Shown here piece by piece: positions 1-5,551 of a stretch of 5,551 nucleotides of DNA. Origin of the DNA: an uncultured Pirellula sp. (GTDB lineage: Bacteria; Planctomycetota; Planctomycetia; Pirellulales; Pirellulaceae); assembly GCA_903892365.1 (NCBI GenBank), contig CAITIF010000508.1, positions 1-5,551 on the forward strand. Direction: 5' to 3'. Within the stretch, counting starts at the first letter, position 1, and every line of letters begins with the position of its first letter. The notes under the pieces are model-generated. The model saw only the letters and a program-made list of their open reading frames with translations. It did not search any database and was not told the DNA's origin. Position numbers and translations under genes: made by a program.

Positions 1-34
1 ATGAGTGTCCGTCCAGCCCATTGTCAAAACCTAA

Positions 35-1831
35 CTAATCATTGTCCGAACGAAGAACTGAAATGAACGCTTTCTGAGGGATATTCACGCTTCCGAATTG
101 CTTCATTTTCGCCTTGCCCTTTTTCTGCTTCTCCAAGAGCTTGTTCTTTCGAGTTACGTCACCACCATACAGCTTGGCGGTAACGTCTTTACGAAACGGT
201 TGAATGGTCGCGCGTGCAATGATCTCGCCGCCGATGGCACCTTGAATGGGTATCTTGAATTGATGACGAGGAATGGCTTCCGCAAGTTGCTCACAATAAT
301 GCAGGGCGCGTGTCCTCGATTTTTCACGATGGACCAAATAGGACAACGCGTCGATGGATTCTTTGTTGACCAAGATATCCACCTTCACGATGTCTGTTTT
401 TCGGTACTCGATCGGTTCATAGTCGAACGAGCCATAACCTCGCGTGATCATCTTCAGTTTGCCATAGAAATCAAAAAGGACTTCCCCCAGCGGCATCTCG
501 CTCTTGACTTCAACTCGGCCTGCGGACAAGTAGTTCATGGTCTGACTTTCCGACCGATGCTCGCGGCACAGTTCCATCACGGGCCCGACATACTCTTCGG
601 GTATCAAAATGGTTGCTTTGATAAACGGTTCGGTGGTTGATTCGATGGCCATTGGGTCAGGCCAATAACTGGGGTTATCCACGTCCAAGGTTGTTCCGTC
701 TCGTAGCTTCAATTTGTACTTCACGGACGGCGCTGAAATGACAAGTCCGAGATCGAATTCGCGTTGAAGACGCTCTTGGATCACATCCAAATGCAACAAC
801 CCCAGAAAACCACATCGGAAACCGAACCCAAGGGCGGCTGAACTATCTTTTTCGAACGTCAGGGCCGCATCATTGATGGCCAACTTTTCGAGCGCCTTTG
901 TTAAGTCCGGATACTCGTCGGTGCTCATCGGATAGATCGACGAAAAGACAACTTGCTTAGCCTTTTTGTATCCTGGAATCGGTTCACTCGCTTGGCGTTC
1001 CAGGTGAGTTAAGGTGTCACCGATTTCGATATCCTTCACGCTCTTGACACCTGCCACGATGTATCCGACCTCACCAACCGTCAGTTGCTTTTTCGGCATC
1101 AGCTTCAGTTGGTTGTAGCCAAGCTCGTCGACTTTATAGTCCCGGCCTGCATGCATGAAGTGAACGATCTCGCCTGTCTTCAAGGTTCCTTCGACAATTC
1201 GAACCTGCAAAATCACGCCGCGATAGGTATCAAAGTGAGCGTCAAAAACTAAGGCTTTGAGAGGTGCTTGCGGGTCCCCTTTTGGACACGGCAACACATC
1301 CACAATCCCTGCAAGAACGTCCTCGATGCCGACCCCTGTTTTGGCAGATACCGGAATTGCAATGAAGGGATCTAGCCCCAAATCTGCATCGATTTCTTCA
1401 CGCACCTTTTCAACATCCGCTGCCGGCAAATCAATTTTGTTGATGACGGGCAACAAGGTTAGATCGTACTCGAGCGCAAGATAAAGATTCGCGACCGTCT
1501 GAGCCTCCACCCCCTGTGAAGCATCCACAACAATCAGCGCACCGTCGCAAGCCATCAATGATCGTCGAACCTCGTGCGAAAAGTCAACGTGGCCCGGCGT
1601 ATCGATCAGATTCAGCAGATAGTCTTGCCCGTCTTTGGCTTTGTACGCAAGCGTGATCGAATTGCTCTTAATCGTGATACCGCGTTCTCGTTCGATGTCC
1701 ATCGAATCTAGAATCTGGTCATGAAATTCGCGCTGCGTCACGCCTCCACAGGCCTGAATCAAGCGGTCTGCCAACGTGGACTTGCCGTGGTCGATATGGG
1801 CAATAATGCAGAAGTTACGAATGTTTTTCAT
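35..1831 (-). CDS. lepA: Elongation factor 4 (LepA), ribosomal translational GTPase
   Basis: Complete 598-residue protein, matching the usual length of the family (about 600). EF-4 is a GTPase that binds the ribosome, where it has been linked to back-translocation and to efficient initiation and 30S assembly. Seen in the sequence: the P-loop AHIDHGKST at residues 11-19, switch I RERGITIKS at 48-56, DTPGH at 77-81 with the catalytic-type His81, NKID at 131-134 and SAK at 162-164. EF-G-like domains II, III and V follow. The EF-4-specific C-terminal domain starts near residue 486 and contains the signature GGDVTRKNKLLEKQKKGK from residue 556. EF-G domain IV is absent, as expected. The start is firm: an in-frame TGA lies two codons upstream of the ATG, and the first residues align with the family. 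No clear Shine-Dalgarno sequence precedes it. The stop is TAG. No lepB or other partner gene is visible downstream within the window. Confidence 0.98.
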   Translation of the reverse strand: MKNIRNFCIIAHIDHGKSTLADRLIQACGGVTQREFHDQILDSMDIERERGITIKSNSITLAYKAKDGQDYLLNLIDTPGHVDFSHEVRRSLMACDGALIVVDASQGVEAQTVANLYLALEYDLTLLPVINKIDLPAADVEKVREEIDADLGLDPFIAIPVSAKTGVGIEDVLAGIVDVLPCPKGDPQAPLKALVFDAHFDTYRGVILQVRIVEGTLKTGEIVHFMHAGRDYKVDELGYNQLKLMPKKQLTVGEVGYIVAGVKSVKDIEIGDTLTHLERQASEPIPGYKKAKQVVFSSIYPMSTDEYPDLTKALEKLAINDAALTFEKDSSAALGFGFRCGFLGLLHLDVIQERLQREFDLGLVISAPSVKYKLKLRDGTTLDVDNPSYWPDPMAIESTTEPFIKATILIPEEYVGPVMELCREHRSESQTMNYLSAGRVEVKSEMPLGEVLFDFYGKLKMITRGYGSFDYEPIEYRKTDIVKVDILVNKESIDALSYLVHREKSRTRALHYCEQLAEAIPRHQFKIPIQGAIGGEIIARATIQPFRKDVTAKLYGGDVTRKNKLLEKQKKGKAKMKQFGSVNIPQKAFISVLRSDND

Positions 1832-2064
1832 GAATCACTTGGTTTGAATTGGTCAATTGCTAGCCCGGGCGATCCCGTAGGAGTCATTCTGAACCACAGG
1901 AACTTGCCACTAGCCGCGACTTGCGCTTTTCGTTTGGGATCGTCAAGCAGTTAGAGCTCGCGGCTCCGGTGGAATCATCTGATCCAGCCCTCATGGGAGG
2001 CGAAGTTCTGCTAACGATTCCAACGAGCCCGCAGCGTAGAGTGCCCGTAGCATAGAATGATAGT

Positions 2065-2094
2065 GAAAATCCCCAAAATGGACAGGGATTCTTC
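2065..2094. repeat. Imperfect inverted repeat (AATCCC/GGGATT core)
   Basis: AATCCC at 2068-2073 is complementary to GGGATT at 2085-2090 across an 11-base loop. GAA (2065-2067) and TTC (2092-2094) extend the stem past a single bulged base, giving about nine pairs. It lies midway between the peptidase and lepA. It has no following T-run on either strand, so its role is unclear. It could be a weak RNA hairpin in a lepA leader or a chance pairing. Confidence 0.35.
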
Positions 2095-2146
2095 CGCTCT
2101 AGAAAGCCTTTCAGGGTTCTTTCCTTGCCCCCTTTTCGGTAAATCA

Positions 2147-2173
2147 GGGGTCCTTGAACGCTTTTCAAGCCCC
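2147..2173 (-). terminator. Bulged hairpin, possible 3' end or terminator of the repressor-peptidase operon
   Basis: Read on the minus strand, GGGGCTTGAA is followed by the loop AAGCG, then TTCAAG, a two-base GA bulge and CCCC. That gives ten pairs in total with a GC-rich base. It sits 112 bases past the peptidase stop and in the direction of its transcription. Only a weak T-rich stretch (TGATTT) follows, so it is not a textbook Rho-independent terminator. It could equally be a 3'-end-stabilising structure. The CCCC arm could instead pair with the GGGGG that follows it on the minus strand (complement of 2128-2132). Confidence 0.35.
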
Positions 2174-2222
2174 AAGCAACTCAAACCACGCCCGGACAGC
2201 AATCCAGGATAAGAAATGCCAA

Positions 2223-2261
2223 GCCTTGCCCGGCTGGGTTGCAAACCAAGGCTGCAACCCA
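2223..2261 (-). other. Perfect 9-bp hairpin with pseudoknot potential in the peptidase 3' region
   Basis: On the minus strand TGGGTTGCA and TGCAACCCA (complements of 2253-2261 and 2235-2243) form a perfect nine-pair stem around a nine-base loop, starting 23 bases after the peptidase stop. The loop bases GCCTTG (complement of 2247-2252) are in turn complementary to CAAGGC (complement of 2223-2228), six bases downstream of the stem. This is the layout of an H-type pseudoknot, or of two competing hairpins. There is no T-run, so this is not a classical terminator. The pairing is seen directly; any function is inference. Confidence 0.45.
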
Positions 2262-2284
2262 TGAAACGTATCCATCGTGGCGTC

Positions 2285-5245
2285 TCAGCGTGACTGCTGG
2301 TTGCTGGAACGAGCCGCTTCCCAAACAGTTCCGATCGTTGACTTCACAAAATCCAGGTTGATCGGTTCCCTTTGGATTTCATACCCGGGCACGAGCATCA
2401 CATTGTAGGGAATATCGGCGGTCGCCAGCTTGGATGGCGAGGCCGCTGTGCTACCAGCTTCCAAACCATCAACACTCTGAAACGTCGCATCACGGACATG
2501 CAGCTTAGCAATCTTGGTGTAACATCCGAACGAGATATGTTCTGCATTGTTCGGCACCTCGAATTGAACGTACAGCTGTTTCCAGGTTGCGGATGTAGTA
2601 GGCTCCACGAAAGCCTCCTGGCGTTTGGCCTGAATCGCCTCACTGAAAGCCGAACGACCATCTGCGGCAGACGATACCGCAGCAAGCGTGCGATGAGCAA
2701 CGTAGGGAGAACTCTTGATCATAGGCACACGCTCCGGTCCGACCAAAGGAACAACACTCTCCTGACGGCTCGCCAATACAAATACCCCGGCTTGATTTTC
2801 GTATCGTTCACCGCATTGAACGTCGACGCTAAAGCGAACCGTCTTTCCACGATAGAAAGTCGCATCCAGCGTTTGGCCAAATAGATTGGGCATTGTTTGC
2901 GTTGTTTCCTGAGGTGTAAGCGTCGCTCCTATTTTGACGGGGGAACCGTTCACTGTAGCATTGATGCTCTTTGTTGAGTCGCTTTCTGCGAGCGCTTCAC
3001 TGGCCAAAGCCGTGCTGCTAAGCCCTAGATTGATCCATCCTTCGGTTTGAAAGCAAGAAATCAATTGATGGCTTCGCAGCGACGGTGCAAAGATGTCAAA
3101 GGTCAACGACACCTCGGTACCACTGGTTTCAATCTTGGCTGTCTCAAGCATCGACTTCAGAATCTCGGTTGTCGCCACATCCGATTCAGATAATCCCGCG
3201 CTCAGCGCCAACTTGCCCATTTCCAAAAGCATCGTGATTTTTGTAGCGACACGAGTAGCGGATTGTTCATTGAGAGCGATCGCCTTCAGCTTGCAAGCTG
3301 GTGCGTTATAGCCATCGACAAACAAACCGATACACCGAACCCCTTCAAGCTGAGATGTAAACATCCTGAACTGAGATTCCTTGGCCGAACCCTTGGCAAA
3401 TGCCTCGATCGTCGCAAACCATGGCTCGCAGTCAGGAAACACAAATGCAGCTGCAGACTCGCTGAACTCTTTCCGCAAGGCCTCCGGAATCGAGTCGGTT
3501 TCCGAACGATCACCGTTCGCATAACAACGCGCTTCCTCAAGAGTCCCGCAGAAGAAACCTTGTTCATCATCGACAACCCATTTGTCGGGTGATGTAAAAA
3601 ATGGCCGTGTGGCAATGCCAGCAATCGTTCTACCATTCTCCTTTACTTCGGACAAAACTTTCGGCGTATACCCATTGGGAAAAGAATCGTAGCCATTTAA
3701 AGAGGTTTGGTAATCATTGAGTCTTTTCAACTGCCCCTTCAAGGCTTGATCGGCGTTTTTTACCGACGCTTCCACCGAAAGCTGCCCATGCGCTCGGGTT
3801 TCATCGTGCCAATCGATATGGATGTTGCATTCTCCATAAACAGTGGCATTGTCGGGTAACGGTTGCCCCATGACCATCGTAGTGTAATACTCGAGCAACC
3901 ATGCAACCTCAGGGCCAAATTCGCCCGAACGCAACCGAGATGGCTTCAAGGCAGTCACTCCCGGGAATCGAAGAGCTGGGTAAGCCAATCGAAACTCCTT
4001 GGAAAGCGAACTTGGTCTTAATCCTTTGCCCGCATCGGCATCATTGGCCAGCTGCTTGGTGGGTGCTGTTTCCGAAATAGGTTCTTGCGTTGTCCCTCGC
4101 AATCCCGCCAACGGGATTGCCGAACAAGCGATGGCAGCCACCGCCCAAACGGACCAACGCGATTGAAAAGGTATTGGCTTCAAGCTTCCTTGCTTCAACA
4201 TCATCACTCTCCTTGTTACACAGATTTGTCCTGCGCTCAGCATGGAACCGAACTCCGCATTCGAAGTTCTACCTGTCCGCTGACTACGCAATGCTAAACT
4301 AGCCAACGCTCGTCCATAAGCTTTGGCGTTACCTAACTTCCCTGCCGCAAGCTGGTCCGCCGCCAGTTCTTGTTCCAATCGCAATCGATGGACCAACGCA
4401 TGAACCATCGGATGAAAGAACAACACGATACGTGTCCAGCTGCTAAGCATCACCCATGCAAAATCCTGCCGAGCGGCATGAGCTAGTTCATGAGCCACCA
4501 CAGCTCGCTTTTCGTCCTGCGACCATTCTCGCCAATCGGTGTGAACCAAAACCGTCACATTTCGCCAGCCTACCGTAGCACCGATCGGAATGAGATTGGA
4601 TTCCCGAACTACCGGAAGACGCTTCAGTTGAAAGGCCTTGGCTTGTTCCGCAACCAGCCCTAGCAAGTCGTTATCCTCAACCGGTGTACTCTTGCGAAGA
4701 ATGTGCCGCATGGCAAGCCAACTGAAACACCACATCAGCGACATGCCCCCCAGTCCGAGAAGAGCCAGAAGCGTCAGGCTGACATTTCGAGTCTCTTGAA
4801 CAGGCTTCTGCCATGCTTCAGCATCGCGTATCTCGCGATCCATTCGATGAAGGTACGGCGAAATCAAGTTGCGCACCGCTTCGAGACCACTGGTTTGACG
4901 CACACGATCGCTACTGTCTCCAACTGGTTCGTCCATCGATTGCAGGTTTTGCTTGGAAATATCAATGGAATTTGATTTGAAACCTGTTGATGTTGTTGAT
5001 CGAGAGTTTGTGTTCAAGCTCGATTCGGTTTTGGCAATCTGTTCGGGGATCGCAAACGTCCATTGGCACAATGGCATCATGGCGACCAGTGCAAGAAACA
5101 CCGAAGCGATACATGCGCCCGTGAGTAAAGCGGAAGCGAACTGAGGCCGCCGCCCCCGCAGCGTCCAAGCAAGCGTCAGTGATACGCCGCACAGAACTGT
5201 GATTTGAACAAACGCCCAGGCAAGTGAAACAGCAGAAAGGCTCAT
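2285..5245 (-). CDS. BlaR1/MecR1-type M56 membrane metallopeptidase with a large novel C-terminal sensor-like region
   Basis: 986-residue membrane protein. Hydrophobic segments lie at about residues 7-29, 37-60, 155-178 and 365-383, the four-helix plan of BlaR1. The peptidase core spans about 195-320. It holds HELAH at 252-256 (zinc ligands His252 and His256, catalytic Glu253), the family RQD at 259-261, and EQELAAD at 291-297 supplying the third ligand (Glu293). By family knowledge this domain is cytoplasmic and relays an outside signal by cleaving or triggering cleavage of the BlaI-type repressor. Residues 385-986 should lie outside the membrane. I do not recognise 410-780. Residues about 785-926 resemble a carbohydrate-binding-like beta-sandwich (YRGKTVRFSVDV near the start, W-K-x-L-Y-V-x-F-E-V-P near the end). 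No convincing SxxK/SxN/KTG penicillin-binding triad is present, so beta-lactam sensing should not be assumed. Staphylococcal BlaR1 is about 585 residues, so this protein is far longer. The start is supported by a Shine-Dalgarno sequence and a four-base overlap with the repressor stop. Confidence 0.93.
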   Translation of the reverse strand: MSLSAVSLAWAFVQITVLCGVSLTLAWTLRGRRPQFASALLTGACIASVFLALVAMMPLCQWTFAIPEQIAKTESSLNTNSRSTTSTGFKSNSIDISKQNLQSMDEPVGDSSDRVRQTSGLEAVRNLISPYLHRMDREIRDAEAWQKPVQETRNVSLTLLALLGLGGMSLMWCFSWLAMRHILRKSTPVEDNDLLGLVAEQAKAFQLKRLPVVRESNLIPIGATVGWRNVTVLVHTDWREWSQDEKRAVVAHELAHAARQDFAWVMLSSWTRIVLFFHPMVHALVHRLRLEQELAADQLAAGKLGNAKAYGRALASLALRSQRTGRTSNAEFGSMLSAGQICVTRRVMMLKQGSLKPIPFQSRWSVWAVAAIACSAIPLAGLRGTTQEPISETAPTKQLANDADAGKGLRPSSLSKEFRLAYPALRFPGVTALKPSRLRSGEFGPEVAWLLEYYTTMVMGQPLPDNATVYGECNIHIDWHDETRAHGQLSVEASVKNADQALKGQLKRLNDYQTSLNGYDSFPNGYTPKVLSEVKENGRTIAGIATRPFFTSPDKWVVDDEQGFFCGTLEEARCYANGDRSETDSIPEALRKEFSESAAAFVFPDCEPWFATIEAFAKGSAKESQFRMFTSQLEGVRCIGLFVDGYNAPACKLKAIALNEQSATRVATKITMLLEMGKLALSAGLSESDVATTEILKSMLETAKIETSGTEVSLTFDIFAPSLRSHQLISCFQTEGWINLGLSSTALASEALAESDSTKSINATVNGSPVKIGATLTPQETTQTMPNLFGQTLDATFYRGKTVRFSVDVQCGERYENQAGVFVLASRQESVVPLVGPERVPMIKSSPYVAHRTLAAVSSAADGRSAFSEAIQAKRQEAFVEPTTSATWKQLYVQFEVPNNAEHISFGCYTKIAKLHVRDATFQSVDGLEAGSTAASPSKLATADIPYNVMLVPGYEIQREPINLDFVKSTIGTVWEAARSSNQQSR

Positions 5246-5551
5246 GATACAGATCCTTCTTGGTCATCATCGCGCAGCAGATCTTCTAACATCTTAAGTT
5301 TGTGCTTCGAGAGCTTTTTGTTGCCGATCACATTGAGCAGCAGCTGCTCGCGCGAACCTTGAAAGACTCGCTGAATGAGATCGGACACCAAGTGCTTGGA
5401 TACTTCTTGAAACGATTTCGCTGGCATAAACTCAAAGGGGCGTGAATCGCCAATGCGATTCAAGAACTCCTTTTCCCACAAGATTTTGCAGAGTGTCGCC
5501 ACCGTGGTGTAAGTGAGGTTTCGCCCTCGCAGCTCGAGTTCGTCCCGAGCC
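5242..5551 (-). CDS. BlaI/MecI-family transcriptional repressor, N-terminus cut by window edge
   Basis: The last 102 residues are visible and the frame is open to the window edge. Family members are about 120-130 residues, so roughly 25-30 N-terminal residues are missing; the GTG at 5500-5502 is internal, not the start. The visible part begins in the winged-helix DNA-binding domain. LTYTTVATLCKILWEKEFL matches, without gaps, the recognition-helix segment of MecI as I recall it (WSPKTIRTLITRLYKKGFI), with Glu replacing the usual Gly of the KG turn. The dimerisation tail follows, including RVFQGSREQLLLN and LSKHKLKMLEDLL. Family members repress their operon and target genes as dimers and are inactivated by cleavage within this tail when the partner BlaR1 is activated. 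The stop TGA overlaps the peptidase ATG as ATGA, so the two are translationally coupled. The operator would lie upstream, outside the window. Other BlaI-like repressors, such as copper-sensing CopY, share the DNA-binding fold, but the adjacent M56 gene favours the protease-controlled type. Confidence 0.93.
   Translation of the reverse strand, partial: ARDELELRGRNLTYTTVATLCKILWEKEFLNRIGDSRPFEFMPAKSFQEVSKHLVSDLIQRVFQGSREQLLLNVIGNKKLSKHKLKMLEDLLRDDDQEGSVS
5254..5258 (-). promoter_or_regulatory. Shine-Dalgarno site of the M56 peptidase gene
   Basis: AAGGA on the minus strand, eight bases before the ATG at 5243-5245 and inside the end of the repressor coding region. In the peptidase frame the nearest upstream stop is only seven codons away with no other start codon between. 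This site therefore fixes the start and allows re-initiation after the repressor stop. Confidence 0.75.

Larger units (their letters stand above)
1832..2284. other. 453-base intergenic region with several inverted repeats
   Basis: This gap separates the stop of the M56 peptidase from the lepA start. I find no convincing gene in it. The open frames present on the minus strand (up to 94 codons) overlap one another, have no ribosome binding site or recognisable domain, and run through the inverted repeats. The half nearest the peptidase holds three inverted repeats, listed separately. The half nearest lepA must carry the lepA leader, and perhaps its promoter. There I see only a short GC hairpin (CGGG/CCCG, 1866-1877) and no good -35/-10 pair. 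No tRNA, known riboswitch or CRISPR pattern is visible. Confidence 0.7.

Noticed and set aside
22..27. TTGACA on the minus strand just after the lepA stop, a possible -35 box for the next gene.
   Set aside because: The matching -10 position falls at or beyond the window edge, so it cannot be assessed.
19..46. CATTGTC occurs twice (19-25 and 40-46) around the lepA stop.
   Set aside because: A seven-base direct repeat is expected by chance, with no mobile-element context.
98..640. A 180-codon plus-strand open frame antisense to lepA.
   Set aside because: Lies wholly opposite the conserved EF-4 C-terminal part; no independent sign of coding.
2049..2076. Possible minus-strand promoter for lepA: TTGGGG, 16-base spacer, TATGCT.
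   Set aside because: Only three of six and four of six matches to the sigma-70 consensus, over 200 bases from the lepA start, and within an inverted repeat. Too weak to annotate.
1884..2168. A 94-codon minus-strand open frame in the gap before lepA.
   Set aside because: No ribosome binding site and no recognisable motif. It starts within the bulged hairpin at 2147-2173 and overlaps the 83-codon frame. Best explained as chance.
2011..2262. An 83-codon minus-strand open frame beginning 22 bases after the peptidase stop, considered as a third operon gene.
   Set aside because: Its first codons lie inside the perfect hairpin, it has no Shine-Dalgarno sequence, its composition is rich in Gly/Leu/Arg/Ser without domain or membrane pattern, and it overlaps another open frame on the same strand.
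2372..2884. A 170-codon plus-strand open frame inside the peptidase gene.
   Set aside because: Antisense shadow of a coding region with strong family evidence on the other strand; the translated sequence shows no domain.
3581..3592. SPDK in the peptidase ectodomain (residues 552-555), considered as the SxxK of a penicillin-binding site.
   Set aside because: Isolated SxxK matches are common by chance. No SxN or KTG partner is found at sensible spacing, and the surrounding sequence does not resemble a transpeptidase.

Overview
The window looks like part of a bacterial chromosome, most likely from a planctomycete of the Pirellulaceae (Rhodopirellula-like) kind. That is an inference. It rests on moderate GC by eye and on a BlaI/BlaR1-type pair whose M56 peptidase carries a very large non-penicillin-binding C-terminal region. 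It also rests on a beta-sandwich-like tail of a sort I associate with planctomycete secreted proteins. No 16S or other decisive marker is present. All genes lie on the minus strand.

Layout in the direction of transcription (right to left). At the right edge is a BlaI/MecI-family repressor (5242-5551), cut off at its N-terminus by the window end. It overlaps by four bases (ATGA) with a 986-residue M56/BlaR1-family membrane metallopeptidase (2285-5245). The two almost certainly form one translationally coupled operon: a membrane sensor-protease and the repressor it is expected to inactivate. A 453-base gap follows (1832-2284). It has no convincing gene but several inverted repeats, including a 9-bp perfect hairpin with pseudoknot potential just after the peptidase stop and a bulged 10-bp hairpin that may help end the operon transcript. 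The last gene is a complete lepA (35-1831), encoding the ribosomal GTPase EF-4. Bases 1-34 are its downstream flank and hold nothing I can identify.

How the genes work together: the repressor keeps a conserved Leu-Leu-Leu-Asn segment where staphylococcal MecI/BlaI are cut. The peptidase keeps its HELAH zinc site and the downstream Glu ligand. A signal-triggered proteolysis circuit of BlaR1-BlaI type is therefore intact in outline. The usual beta-lactam sensor domain is missing, however, and is replaced by about 600 residues of unrecognised, cysteine-containing sequence ending in a putative carbohydrate-binding-like fold. No beta-lactamase or other target gene is in view. The input signal and the regulated genes are thus the open question here. 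lepA is a housekeeping gene that appears to be an unrelated neighbour.
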